Shown piece after piece: positions 17,365 to 25,977 of a DNA stretch of 35,853 nt; positions within the stretch are counted from its first letter, which is position 1, and each line of letters begins with the position of its first letter. This DNA is from Planctomycetota bacterium (lineage in GTDB: Bacteria > Planctomycetota > Phycisphaerae > Phycisphaerales > Phycisphaeraceae): NCBI GenBank assembly GCA_024279275.1, contig JAJRRS010000021.1, forward strand, positions 1-35,853, read 5' to 3'. A model generated the notes under the pieces. It had not been told where the DNA came from, did no database searches, and was given only the letters and a program-made list of their open reading frames with translations. The position numbers were made by a program, and so were the translations under genes.

Positions 17365-17599
17365 TTAGCCACAAATGAACGCGAATCACAGTGGTCAACC
17401 GTGGGAATCATACCCATCCCGTTTAATTTTCGTGTTGTCAACCACGAGCCTCGATCTACGATCGGGAAACTTGGCCTGTCGGGCCAACACGCGGATCTGC
17501 GATCCGCCGCTAAACGGGGAGCTTAAGTGTGATGTGTATTGGTATCAGTTACTTCGCCGCCCCTTCTTCATCCTATAATTCACGTTCATTTGCGGCTAA
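17365..17599. repeat. Palindromic intergenic element with three inner hairpins
   Basis: Its 22-base arms at 17365-17386 and 17578-17599 are inverted copies differing at two positions (outer ends TTAGCC/GGCTAA). Between them lie three consecutive small perfect hairpins, all within about 17450-17515: CGATC-TAC-GATCG, TTGGCC-TGTCG-GGCCAA and GCGGATC-TGC-GATCCGC. There is no coding frame. The element lies between convergent genes, so it could be a bidirectional terminator, a mobile palindrome or a structured RNA. Confidence 0.5.
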
Positions 17600-17634
17600 T
17601 CTCATTCTGTTCGTCTGGCCGACCGACCTTGTCA

Positions 17635-18696
17635 TCACGGCTCCAGCAGGACCTTGATGACATCGGGCTTGGCTGCGGTTTTAATCGCTTCCACCGCATC
17701 CGCGAGTTTTGCGCGTCGGCTGATCAGGCTTAAAACGTCGATCTTTTCGCTGGATAGTGCGGAGATCGCTTCACTGAACGGGCCGCATCGGCTACCGATC
17801 AGGTTGATCTCGTTGATGACCAATGGCGAAAGGTCGGCGGGTTTTTTTTGTGCCTGCGGGGCGACGGTGGTTTTCATCACGATCGTGCCGCGGGGTCGGA
17901 CCATGCCCAGCGCGGTGGTGAAGCCGGTGGGTGAGCCGGTGCAATCGACGACGATGTCCTGATCGTTGCGCAGGCCGACGTCTTGGAGCAGCCGATGCTT
18001 GACGCCCCATTTTTCACAGATCTGAAGTTTTTCGGCGTGCTTGCCGACGCAGCGGACGGTGGCGTTGAGTTGGCTCATCACCTGGGCGCAGAGCAGGCCC
18101 AGTCGGCCGTCGCCCAGGACGGTGATGTAGGGGCGTCCTTCGACGGTGAGTTGACGGATGATCTGGTACGCCGCCGCCAGGGGTTCGGTGAAGACGGCGT
18201 GGTCGTCGTCGATATTGTCGGGGACTTCGATTAAGTTCCAGACCGGGAGCGTGAACTGCTCAGCGAAGCATCCGTCTCGGCCGGCGATGCCCAGCACGGT
18301 CCGTTCCCGGCAGTGTTCGCGGAGGCCGGCCTTACACATATCACACTTGCCGCAGACGCAGTTGATCGTCCCGACGACACGTTTGCCGACCCACTTGTTG
18401 TCCTTGCGGTCGGCGACGGATTCGACGATGCCGACGAACTCGTGGCCTAGGACGCCGGTGAAATCCATGTAGCCCTTGCACAGTTCCAGGTCGGTGGCGC
18501 AGATGCCCATGCGGGTGGGGCGTATCAGTGCATCGCCGGACACGGGCACGGGGGCTTGCCGGTTGGATTCGAGTTGGGTCTGTTTGCCGTCGAACGTCAG
18601 TGCTAACACGTTAAATCTGTCCTCGATGGCGGTGGTGGGGGTGCCTGTTGACATGCCGACACGGGCGGCCTGTCCAGAAGGCATCCCGCTGATCAT
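17635..18696 (-). CDS. Zinc-dependent medium-chain dehydrogenase (alcohol/sorbitol dehydrogenase-like)
   Basis: The cytosolic NAD(P)-dependent oxidoreductase has the MDR layout. GICATD carries the catalytic-zinc Cys at about residue 66, GHEFVGIVE the His-Glu pair at about 85-86, and the structural zinc cluster CVCGKCDMCKAGLREHC runs over about 113-129. The nucleotide-binding loop VLGDGRLGLL follows near 195. The 353 residues are normal in length. The start is uncertain: ATG 18696 has no clear ribosome binding site and ATG 18654 is an alternative. The substrate cannot be read from the sequence. Confidence 0.85.
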   Translation of the reverse strand: MISGMPSGQAARVGMSTGTPTTAIEDRFNVLALTFDGKQTQLESNRQAPVPVSGDALIRPTRMGICATDLELCKGYMDFTGVLGHEFVGIVESVADRKDNKWVGKRVVGTINCVCGKCDMCKAGLREHCRERTVLGIAGRDGCFAEQFTLPVWNLIEVPDNIDDDHAVFTEPLAAAYQIIRQLTVEGRPYITVLGDGRLGLLCAQVMSQLNATVRCVGKHAEKLQICEKWGVKHRLLQDVGLRNDQDIVVDCTGSPTGFTTALGMVRPRGTIVMKTTVAPQAQKKPADLSPLVINEINLIGSRCGPFSEAISALSSEKIDVLSLISRRAKLADAVEAIKTAAKPDVIKVLLEP

Positions 18697-18765
18697 CGGC
18701 TAAATCGTGGCCTGCCAACACTATGGTTGTTGCCCCTACAGATCGGCAGGGGGTATAACTGGGGT

Positions 18766-19740
18766 ATGTCAGACGCCCCGAACCATCCTAAGCCCCCCGG
18801 ATCTAATCCTCCCGGCTCCAAGACCCCGGGCCGGTTGCCTCAGAGGCCGCGTGTGCTGATCCTTGCGAATCGAAGCAAGGAGCAGGTGCCGAAGGCTCTT
18901 AAAGGATTCGAGCCTTGGCTTAAAGAGCGGGCTGAGATTGTGGCTCAAGTCGATACTGCCGAGATGTCCCGCGAGTTTGTGAAAACACTGCCGGCTGCGG
19001 ACCTGGCATTGGTCTTAGGCGGCGACGGCACGTTCCTCTCGCAGGCCCGGGCGATGATCGATCTGGATGTGCCGTTGCTTGGGATCAACTTCGGCAAGCT
19101 GGGTTTCCTGGCGGAGTTTACGATCGACAGCGTCAAGTCCCATTGGGATGACGTGATCGGCGGGTTGTGCCGAACCAGCGAGCGCGTGGTTCTGGATGTG
19201 AAGGTGTACCCAGCGGGAAGCCCGCATTGGGGTGACAACGGCGAAGCCATGCCCGACCCGGTTTTTTGGGCCGTGGCGATGAACGACGCGGTGGTGACTG
19301 CTGGCCCGCCGTACCGGATGGTCGAGATTGAATTGGCGATCGAACCCAAACAATCGCACACCAGCGCCACCCGTTTTGCGGGCGACGGTGTCATCATCTC
19401 GACGCCTTCGGGATCGACCGCCTACAACATGGCGGCCGGCGGCCCGATCGTCAGCCCGGGTGTGGATGCGTTGACCATCACGCCGATCTGCCCGCAGTCG
19501 CTTTCGTTTCGCCCGATCGTACTCAACGCCCGATATGAAGTCTGGCTTGCGCTGCACACCGCCAACCCCGGGACGACGCTTGTGATCGACGGGCAGGAGT
19601 CGTTCAACCTTCAAGCGGGCCAGCAGATCCTGGTGACACGTTACGCCAACACGGTCCGTTTGATCCACAACCCCGACTACAGCTACTGGACCATGCTCGC
19701 GCACAAGATGCACTGGGCGGCGAGGCCGAGGCGCGATTAG
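18766..19740 (+). CDS. nadK: NAD kinase
   Basis: NAD kinase phosphorylates NAD to NADP in the cytoplasm. The 324 residues contain the diagnostic GGDGTFL (about 85-91), the glycine-rich region GINFGKLGFLAEF, the substrate motif AMNDAVV and STPSGSTAYNMAAGGPI. The first 25 residues are proline-rich and low complexity. I prefer ATG 18766 to the upstream alternative at 18727, since AGGGGG lies before it, although the spacing is long. The gene is transcribed away from the dehydrogenase gene and converges with the DsbD-like gene. Confidence 0.93.
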   Translation: MSDAPNHPKPPGSNPPGSKTPGRLPQRPRVLILANRSKEQVPKALKGFEPWLKERAEIVAQVDTAEMSREFVKTLPAADLALVLGGDGTFLSQARAMIDLDVPLLGINFGKLGFLAEFTIDSVKSHWDDVIGGLCRTSERVVLDVKVYPAGSPHWGDNGEAMPDPVFWAVAMNDAVVTAGPPYRMVEIELAIEPKQSHTSATRFAGDGVIISTPSGSTAYNMAAGGPIVSPGVDALTITPICPQSLSFRPIVLNARYEVWLALHTANPGTTLVIDGQESFNLQAGQQILVTRYANTVRLIHNPDYSYWTMLAHKMHWAARPRRD

Positions 19741-19781
19741 GCTTGGATGTGAGTCAAAACACCTGTATTTGAAGGGGCATT

Positions 19782-21761
19782 TTAATCAGACGCCGTAACG
19801 GTGGCGGAGGATTTTGCTTTTGTCAATGCGTTAGTGATCTGGGTAGCGGTGTACCAGTTGGCATTGAAGACGACTTGGCCGTCGGGGCTGTAGATGACCA
19901 GATAGGGGATGGTGACGGAACCAGTTTCTTTGAGTTTGAGTTTGCCATCGGGGTAGCCGCCTGTGAGGTCGACCTTCATGGCGATGGTGCCTTCGCTGCG
20001 GAGCATATCCGCGACGGCTTGTGTGTTCAGGACGGTGAGTTCGAGGAGGTGGCAGTTGGCGCACCAGTCGGCGGTGAAGTCCAGCAGAACGGTATTGCCG
20101 TCGGCGAGTGCCTGCTCGAAACGCTCGGGGGTGTAGTACACCCAGTTAATCGGCGCGTCCTCGGTGTCGTCCGGCTGGGTCATGGCCAACGCACCGAAGC
20201 CCGCGAAGGCGATCGTGGCCACACCCAGAACAGTGAAGATCGCCCGCTTAGTCGGCGAAGATGTTGCTGGAAAGACGCGGACGATCAGCCAGATGCCGGC
20301 GATGGCGACGATTGCACCGACGGCCCACCAGTGTCCCTTGGGTGCGGCCTCGGTGCCATCGCTGAGTAGTCCGCTGATGCCTGCGCCGATGAAAAACGCG
20401 GCGGCGGCGAGCATGAGCAGGCCCATGATTTGTTTGAGTAATTCACTGCCGGGTCCTGAGCGTGGCAGGCGATCGACGAGCTTGGGGTTGGCTGAGAGGA
20501 TGAGGTAGGGCAGCGCCATACCGATGCCGATGGCGGCGAAGGTGGCGAGCGTGGCGGTTGGTTTCTGTGTCGCGGCCCATGCGGCGGCGGCCCCCATCAT
20601 TGGTGCGGTGCAGGGCGTGGAGAGCACTGCGGTCATGATGCCGAACCCGAACGAGCCGGCGTAGCTGTCGTGCTTGGGGGTGAACGAGTAGACGAAGTTC
20701 GGCAGCTTCATCGCAAACAGCCCGCACATGCCGACGGCCATGATGGCGATGATGAGGCCGACGGTGATCGAAAAGGCGGGGTATTGGAACAACTGGTTGG
20801 AGGCGGTGAACCCGCTGACGCCTGCGATAGCAATGCCCAGGCCCAGCCAGAAAGTGACGACACCCGCAGCCATGATTGAACCGAGCGCGAGGGTTTTTCT
20901 ACGGTTGCCTGCTGTTTGTGCCAGGCCGAGGATCTTGATGGGGATGACGGGGAGGACGCAGGGGGTGAAGTTCAGTAGCGCCCCGCCGACGGCTGCGAGT
21001 AACAGGAGCAGCGCGAACCCCACTGGTCCCGAGGGGTCGATCTCGGCGATGAGGAAGTTGACTTTAGAGGAAGGTTTGACCTTGTCGGTGGGCGATGCGG
21101 TCTTCGTGGTGCCGAGTGTTTGGAAAGTTGCGGGGTCGAAGTCGTCAAACAGGTCGGCGTGTGTGGTGTTGGTTGTGATAGCCGTATCCACAGGGACCAC
21201 ATTCAACTCGGCAAAGACAACCAGGTTCACCGGGAAGTCGCAGGTCGCGTCATCGCAGGCCTGGTAGTCCAGTTCCACTTCGACTTTGATCTTAGAAGGT
21301 TCGGCGTCGTTGGATACTATGACCGGTATGTAGATGACCACTTGGTTGTCGTAGACCGCAATCGGTTCGGGGAGTCCGCCGACACTGAGTATGTGGGGCT
21401 TGGGATACAGGGGCTGGCCGAACGTCAGGCGGGGGTCGTCGGTGTTGACCGTGACCTTGGTGAACCAGGGGGTGAACTTGCCGGGGACTGCCTGGTCTTC
21501 ATTCGAGGCGATGTGCCAGTTATCGACGATGTTGAAGACAACCGCCAGGACGTTCTGCCCTGCTGGGCGTGTCTGAGTATCAAGCCAGACGGCGCGGGCC
21601 TGGACTTTCGGATCGCCTTGAGCGGCGCTTAATCCCTGTGCATGCAACACGCCACCGGTCACAAACAACATCAGCATCGCCACGACATAAAGACCCGCCG
21701 ATGAGTCTCGGCCGAATCGATGCCAATCCCTGATACGCCAATGATCGAAAATACTTTGCAT
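19782..21761 (-). CDS. DsbD-like thiol:disulfide interchange protein
   Basis: DsbD carries electrons from cytosolic thioredoxin across the membrane to periplasmic partners. All three domains are present (659 residues). After a signal anchor (about 25-42) comes the periplasmic alpha domain with the cysteine pair in CDDATC (about 169-174). The membrane core of about eight helices has Cys in FTPCVLP (about 268) and STPCTAP (about 384). The C-terminal thioredoxin domain has DWCANC (about 567-570) and the cis-proline segment TIPYLV. I use ATG 21761; a GTG six bases upstream is also possible. It may reduce the redoxin-type partners typical of this lineage, one of which lies broken nearby. Confidence 0.9.
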   Translation of the reverse strand: MQSIFDHWRIRDWHRFGRDSSAGLYVVAMLMLFVTGGVLHAQGLSAAQGDPKVQARAVWLDTQTRPAGQNVLAVVFNIVDNWHIASNEDQAVPGKFTPWFTKVTVNTDDPRLTFGQPLYPKPHILSVGGLPEPIAVYDNQVVIYIPVIVSNDAEPSKIKVEVELDYQACDDATCDFPVNLVVFAELNVVPVDTAITTNTTHADLFDDFDPATFQTLGTTKTASPTDKVKPSSKVNFLIAEIDPSGPVGFALLLLLAAVGGALLNFTPCVLPVIPIKILGLAQTAGNRRKTLALGSIMAAGVVTFWLGLGIAIAGVSGFTASNQLFQYPAFSITVGLIIAIMAVGMCGLFAMKLPNFVYSFTPKHDSYAGSFGFGIMTAVLSTPCTAPMMGAAAAWAATQKPTATLATFAAIGIGMALPYLILSANPKLVDRLPRSGPGSELLKQIMGLLMLAAAAFFIGAGISGLLSDGTEAAPKGHWWAVGAIVAIAGIWLIVRVFPATSSPTKRAIFTVLGVATIAFAGFGALAMTQPDDTEDAPINWVYYTPERFEQALADGNTVLLDFTADWCANCHLLELTVLNTQAVADMLRSEGTIAMKVDLTGGYPDGKLKLKETGSVTIPYLVIYSPDGQVVFNANWYTATQITNALTKAKSSATVTASD

Positions 21762-21767
21762 ATACAC

Positions 21768-22101
21768 CTAACAGCCGGCTGGCGGTAACTATTCCTATTC
21801 AGGATTTTACACGCTCGTGGGCAGCTTGGGGCGGGACAGGGGTTTGGCAACTATATATAGGAACGATTCTCCTGACGATGCTATCAAGGGTGCGTTTTGT
21901 GGCAAGTGAGATTAACCAGGAGGCGTATCAGTCGAATATCTCCGTCCCGTCAGGCATGGGTGGTGCAAACGCAACGCCGCAGTGTTCGCAGTCAAATCGG
22001 CTGACCACGCTGGCTAACCGCAACTGTCGCACCCCATGCCGCAGCGGGCCAGCGGCGGACGCGGGAGTTGGTGGCTATTAGAGAGGAGGTTGTATGGCCA
22101 A
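21768..22101. other. Intergenic stretch, no firm gene
   Basis: A minus-strand frame ending at 21931 would encode FDCEHCGVAF and then a stop, with a CxxC pair, but it has no convincing start or ribosome binding site. The plus-strand frame at 21878-22081 has no family features either. I see no other signal. Confidence 0.35.
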
Positions 22102-22175
22102 TGCCCTCGATAGGATTCGAACCTATGACCTATGCTTTAGGAAAGCATTGCTCTATCCAACTGAGCTACGAGGGC
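22102..22175 (-). tRNA. tRNA-Arg (anticodon CCU)
   Basis: On the minus strand the cloverleaf is complete: acceptor GCCCTCG/CGAGGGC, D-arm GCTC...GAGC, anticodon arm ATGCT-TTCCTAA-AGCAT with anticodon CCT, T-arm ATAGG-TTCGAAT-CCTAT, and A73. CCA is not encoded. Confidence 0.95.
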
Positions 22176-22335
22176 GGGTATTCCTGAACGACGGCTGTGC
22201 CGAGACACGTTGGCCGTGACAGCTTCATGGCTCGTAGCATAATCGTAAGTCTGCGCGCTGACCAGCCCACAGGCGTATGCGATCACATGGGCCTTGACTG
22301 GCTGGCAACACGGAACGGTAACCGGTTGTCGGCGG

Positions 22336-23774
22336 CTACTGGGGCAGACCGCTCAGTGCTTTTTCCACTGCTGCGCGGATACCATCGCCGCGCAGGCCCT
22401 TGGCGATAATCTTCCCGTCGGGCCCGATCAACCAGATCGAAGGGATGCCGCGGACACCGTAGTCGTCCGGCATGGTGGCCTGCCCCCAGTCGCCGAGGTA
22501 GGCCTGAGTCCATGTGATCCCGGTCTTGTTGGCGTAGTGGGTCGGGGCTTTGGGTGACGGGTCCAGTGAGAGGGCGACCATCTCGAAACGATCGTCTCCG
22601 CCGAAGGAGTCCCACACCGCTTTGAGGTTTGGGGTCTCAGCGACGCAAGGCCCGCACCACGTGGCCCAGAAATCCAGCAGTACGAACTTGCCACGCAGGT
22701 CTGACTGCGACAACTGCTCGGCATCCTCTAAAGCAGCCTCAGGGTCTTGGGCAGTAAGGTCCAGTAGTGGCACGGTGAAATCCGGGGCGAGTTCGCCGAT
22801 CTGCGGAGCTACTTTGATCATCGTCAGGGTGTGCGTGCCGACGTCCAGCGGTTCGCGGTCATACACAAGCCCATCGGGCAACGCCGGGACGGTGACATCG
22901 ACAATCAACTTGGCGATTGGGTTGCCGAATCCGCCCCGGTTTGGAGATGGTGGCTGGTGAATTTGTAGTGTCAGTTGATAGATGCCTGGCTCGACGTTCT
23001 CGATACGGAACTTGCCGTCGTGGTTGATCGCAAAGTTGTAATGCCGCCGACCGCCGGTGGAATTTGTGCTGGCGGCTTTGAGCTTCTCGAGTATTTGTTT
23101 GCCTTCATCGCTTAAGGCCCATGCCTGCTTCCTGGCTACTTCCCAGGTATTGAAATCCTCGGGTAGCAACTTTTCTCGGAGATCGACTAGAGCGGTCCGA
23201 TTAATTTTCGTGCTCAGGCTGTGGTGGCCGTAGGTGAAGCTCTTGGTTGTAGCTTCTTCCGGCCAGGCGAACTGCCCGACGACGGTTCGGCCTGTCCCGC
23301 CGAGTTTGACATGGGGGACCTCTGAATAACCCTTCTGTGAGTGTGATTCCGTGCCATCACGGCTGCTAAAGCAGCCTCCGCCGAGGTTATTCAGAGATCC
23401 CATGGATTGATTCGCCGGGTTCTGCGTTGAATTTGTGGCTGGCCGTCGTGGTCCAGGATCTTTCATTAAGCTGGATGCGCCGACCCACGATGCCCTCACC
23501 CGCAGGGACGCGGTCCAGCACGAAGTTCCCTTGGTCATCGGTGGCGGCAATGAGGTTGTAGTAGGGACGCGGCTTATTGAGGTCGTGCGGTCGTTGTAGA
23601 TTGACGACGACCTGCTCGCCGCCCCGGGCCTCGTCGCCGATCAGCAATTGCCCGGATACGGTGACCCAGGGCACCAGCGCGACGACCCCGTTGGCCGATT
23701 TGAGGCTCCTGGGCGTCTAACTCGGCGTAATCCGTGCCGGAAGCCACCACCGAAGCTGGGTTTGGGGAAGGAAG
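22336..23774 (-). pseudogene. Broken carboxypeptidase-regulatory-like/redoxin (TlpA-type) gene
   Basis: The intact ancestor would be an exported thiol-disulfide protein. Beta-sandwich regulatory segments (SGQLLIGDEARGGEQVVVNLQRP and DDQGNFVLDRVPAGE) are followed by a C-terminal redoxin domain with WCGPC and GIPSIWLIGPDGKI. Three lesions are visible. The 5' part is missing, with a stop at 23775-23777 just before tRNA-Arg. One extra base near 23704-23706 shifts the frame: DYAELDAQE is in one frame and LKSANGVVALVPW in the next. An 86-bp palindromic element plus a 5-bp duplication (91 bp in all) splits the frame at 23315-23405. Removing the 91 bp joins GESIH directly to VKLGGTGR in one frame. 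The redoxin part (22336 to about 23300) remains open and could still be expressed from an internal start. Confidence 0.8.
23315..23400. mobile_element. Palindromic MITE-like element, copy 2, with target duplication
   Basis: The 86-bp element has near-perfect terminal inverted repeats: GGGACCTCTGAATAACC on the left, and on the right the inverted copy GGTTATTCAGAGATCC, with one mismatch in about 16. An internal hairpin GGCTGC-TAAA-GCAGCC lies at 23361-23376. CATGG directly flanks it on both sides (23310-23314 and 23401-23405), a 5-bp target duplication. It interrupts a coding frame and codes for nothing itself. A degenerate relative lies at 996-1079. Confidence 0.85.
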
Positions 23775-23825
23775 CTAGCCGACAGCCTCGCCACCGCCCC
23801 AGGCCACACCGGGTGGATTAAGAAT

Positions 23826-25478
23826 CTATCTCGCTGTTTGTGTAAAATGCCCGGGTCGCCCACGTAGCTCAGTTGGATAGAGCAGCGGACTTCTAATCCG
23901 CAGGTCACAGGTTCGAATCCTGTCGTGGGTATTAACATTTCCCCCCTTGTTTCGTAGCGTTTCCCCCTTGTTTTGTAGGCTTATATGCTCGGCGTCGTTT
24001 TCGCCGTGCGCGCTCGTTTTCGTTGCGCCGTCGTGCGCCGATATGCGTGGTTTGGCGCTGCTACTGCTGGCTCTACTGCTGGACCCCTTGCGGGCGCTGT
24101 CGCCGTCGCTGGCGTGGGCCTTGCCGCCACCACCACCACCGGGTCCATCGTCGCCGCCGTCGTCGCCATCTGCGGGGCCGACACGCCCGATAGGTCCGTC
24201 GGTGCCCGTCGCCCGCAGCGGTTCGCTGGCGGGTGTCTGCGGGGCGTACAGGCTCGGCATGGCGTCCAGTGATCCGGCTGTGTCGGTGATGCCAAGGTCG
24301 GTGTAGATGTTCGCCGTGATCTTCGGGTCGGAGTGGCGGGCAAGCTCTTGCACGATCCGCAACGGCACACCGGCTTTGATGAGCCAAGTAACGAAGGTAT
24401 GCCGGAATGCGTGGAAGTCCGCCCGCTTATCGCTGTGATCGGTGGGGCAGAGGAACGCGGATTCCACCCGTACCTTCGTGGTTTCGTCCGTGTCCGCTTC
24501 ACCAATCCACCGCGACCGAGCCGCCGCCATGTCCCGGCGGAGCATCTTGGCACTGTTGAAGTGTGTGAAGGCGAACAGTGGGGCGTCTATGGGCTTGTCC
24601 GCAAGCCACGGGCGGAGCGCTTCGGCAAGGTCGTGTCGGATCGGTTGGGTGGTGTCTTTTCGATTCTTGGCATACTCCGCCTTGAGGAAGACGGAAGCGG
24701 GGGCGCTGTCAAGGTTGAAGCTCATCGGGGTGAGGCTCAAGATTTCACTTACGCGGAAGCCGGTGCCCAACGCGAACCGGTAAGCCATGCCACGATCTTC
24801 CCCGCTGATCCTCGCGTGTCCATAGGGCTTGCCGTGTTGCTCGGCCTCGTCCACGACCCGCCGGGCTTCATCCTCATCGAAAGCGCGGCGCTTGACGGGT
24901 TTATCCTCCTCTTTGCTCGGCCTTGTCTTCCCAACGTGCGCGATTGGGTTAGCGGTGATCCGATGTTCATGCACAAGCCACTTTGTAAAGCTCTTGAACG
25001 CGGTGAGTGCCTTGTTACAGGTCCGCACCGATCCGCCGCGCTTGTTGCTCCGCATCTTGGACACACCACACTTTACGCGGTCGGGAGTGATGTCACCCAC
25101 ACGCTCAATCTTGCTAGCATCGGCAACCCGAACAGAGAGTTTGTACGTTTCTTCACCGTGCTTCGCTGTCCGGTCTTCACGGCGGAGCAAGGATTGCTTG
25201 TACTCTTCAAGGTGATCGGCGATCGGCTTATGGTTCGCGTCCCTTGCTTCTTTCCTGCGGGGATCGTGCAAGCCCTCACGCTCAAGCGCTGTATCACCTA
25301 CGATCTTTGCGAGTATGCGCCCCGCCTTTTGCTTGTCCGTGGTCCCGGTGGACTTCTCACTCCGCCGCCCGTCCGCCTCGTACCACGACGCATACCACGG
25401 ACCCTTGCCGCCGCGCTGGTAAAGTGACCCCTGCCCGTTGCCGCGTTGGCGGTTGTTCTGTGTTCGTTGCTTAGCCAT
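23826..25478 (-). CDS. int: Tyrosine integrase whose frame runs through attL and the tRNA antisense
   Basis: This is the site-specific recombinase of the element. An arm-binding N-terminus (about 1-80) and SAM-like core-binding domain (about 85-185) precede the catalytic domain. Its residues are Arg242 (GTGFRVSEIL), Lys near 271, His356 and Arg359 (DFHAFRHTF), His382 (ELARHSDPKI) and Tyr392 (ANIYTDL). A low-complexity Gly/Ser/Ala tail follows (about 410-500), then DRIRTCDLRIRSPL, which is translated attachment sequence. The last 18 residues derive from the antisense of the tRNA and the chromosome, so the stop at 23826 is a by-product of integration. In the excised circle the same frame would continue into 33333-33596. 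AGGAGA precedes ATG 25478. Confidence 0.92.
   Translation of the reverse strand: MAKQRTQNNRQRGNGQGSLYQRGGKGPWYASWYEADGRRSEKSTGTTDKQKAGRILAKIVGDTALEREGLHDPRRKEARDANHKPIADHLEEYKQSLLRREDRTAKHGEETYKLSVRVADASKIERVGDITPDRVKCGVSKMRSNKRGGSVRTCNKALTAFKSFTKWLVHEHRITANPIAHVGKTRPSKEEDKPVKRRAFDEDEARRVVDEAEQHGKPYGHARISGEDRGMAYRFALGTGFRVSEILSLTPMSFNLDSAPASVFLKAEYAKNRKDTTQPIRHDLAEALRPWLADKPIDAPLFAFTHFNSAKMLRRDMAAARSRWIGEADTDETTKVRVESAFLCPTDHSDKRADFHAFRHTFVTWLIKAGVPLRIVQELARHSDPKITANIYTDLGITDTAGSLDAMPSLYAPQTPASEPLRATGTDGPIGRVGPADGDDGGDDGPGGGGGGKAHASDGDSARKGSSSRASSSSAKPRISAHDGATKTSAHGENDAEHISLQNKGETLRNKGGNVNTHDRIRTCDLRIRSPLLYPTELRGRPGHFTQTAR
23858..23931 (+). tRNA. tRNA-Arg (anticodon UCU), integration target
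   Basis: The full cloverleaf reads: acceptor GCCCACG/CGTGGGT with a G-U pair, D-arm GCTC...GAGC, anticodon arm GCGGA-CTTCTAA-TCCGC with anticodon TCT, T-arm ACAGG-TTCGAAT-CCTGT, and A73. Its 3' half (from 23883) is part of the attachment repeat. The element therefore supplies the 3' half of the gene now in use, and the displaced chromosomal 3' half lies at 33597-33647. Confidence 0.96.
23883..23933 (+). other. attL: left attachment repeat
   Basis: The repeat begins CAGCGGACTTCTAATCCGCA and ends CCTGTCGTGGGTATT. It differs from attR only at 23917-23918 (AT here, GC at 33631-33632), in the T-loop. It spans the anticodon arm to the 3' end of tRNA-Arg(UCU) and at the same time lies inside the integrase frame on the minus strand. 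Confidence 0.92.
23943..23978. promoter_or_regulatory. Two direct repeats beside attL, candidate integrase arm sites
   Basis: CCCCTTGTTTCGTAG (23943-23957) and CCCCTTGTTTTGTAG (23964-23978) are spaced exactly 21 bp apart, two helical turns, right next to the attachment core. A third, inverted copy lies at 33207-33221 near the other end. This is the arrangement expected of arm-type integrase sites; they also lie within the integrase reading frame. Confidence 0.5.
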
Positions 25479-25507
25479 TTGACGATTCTCCTGATAGCCG
25501 ATCGGCC

Positions 25508-25975
25508 TTAGTCAAAGATTCGATTTTCACCCATCCACTTATCCCCGGACTCATCTTGAACATGCACGTCAACAATCCCCCGTGGGTCAAGTATCTTGTC
25601 CTTGAATCTACCGACGAACACGGCACGCTCGCCTTCATTAAGTCGTAGCTTTGGCTTCCACTCACCCTCTAGCGCTATCTGTGTTTTATCCGAATCAGAA
25701 AAGCCCACATATACCCTCCGCAGTAGCGTCAAGGGGCGTCGTCCTATGTTTCTGGCCGTAACTGACACAAGGGTCAACCTATGGCCTCGTTCTTTAGCGC
25801 CCGGCATATCGACGATTGTGAATCCGTCAACCGCAAGCTGTTTTCTATCACGCTTCGCCACAAACCAGTTAGTCCACGTCCCCCACGCCGCTATCAATAT
25901 CGCCAGCGTGGCGACCACCGCGCCGTACCACGCCACCATATCCGCCGTGATCTGAATAGTTGCTCCGAGTGTCAT
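25508..25975 (-). CDS. Small membrane-anchored protein of unknown function
   Basis: The 155-residue protein has one N-terminal membrane helix (about residues 13-33, YGAVVATLAILIAAWGTW) followed by a soluble, beta-rich domain with LTLVSVTARNIGRRPLTLLRRVYVGF. ATG 25975 lies two bases after the stop of the serine recombinase gene and has GAAGGGG before it, so the two are co-transcribed and coupled. An upstream in-frame start at 26014 would overlap that gene and is less likely. I do not recognise the family; proteins of this shape occur in element operons. Confidence 0.6.
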   Translation of the reverse strand: MTLGATIQITADMVAWYGAVVATLAILIAAWGTWTNWFVAKRDRKQLAVDGFTIVDMPGAKERGHRLTLVSVTARNIGRRPLTLLRRVYVGFSDSDKTQIALEGEWKPKLRLNEGERAVFVGRFKDKILDPRGIVDVHVQDESGDKWMGENRIFD

Positions 25976-25977
25976 GT

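Noticed and set aside
21878..22081. 67-codon plus-strand frame before tRNA-Arg(CCU)
   Set aside because: No ribosome binding site, no hydrophobic core or family motif, and it starts within a low-information intergenic stretch.
22727..22740. CTAAAGCAGCCTC inside the redoxin domain, matching the palindromic element
   Set aside because: Only 13 bases match and the flanks do not; it encodes normal redoxin residues, so it is coincidence.
24333..25427. Long plus-strand frame of 364 codons opposite the integrase
   Set aside because: It is the antisense shadow of a clear tyrosine integrase with all catalytic residues; it has no ribosome binding site and no family features.
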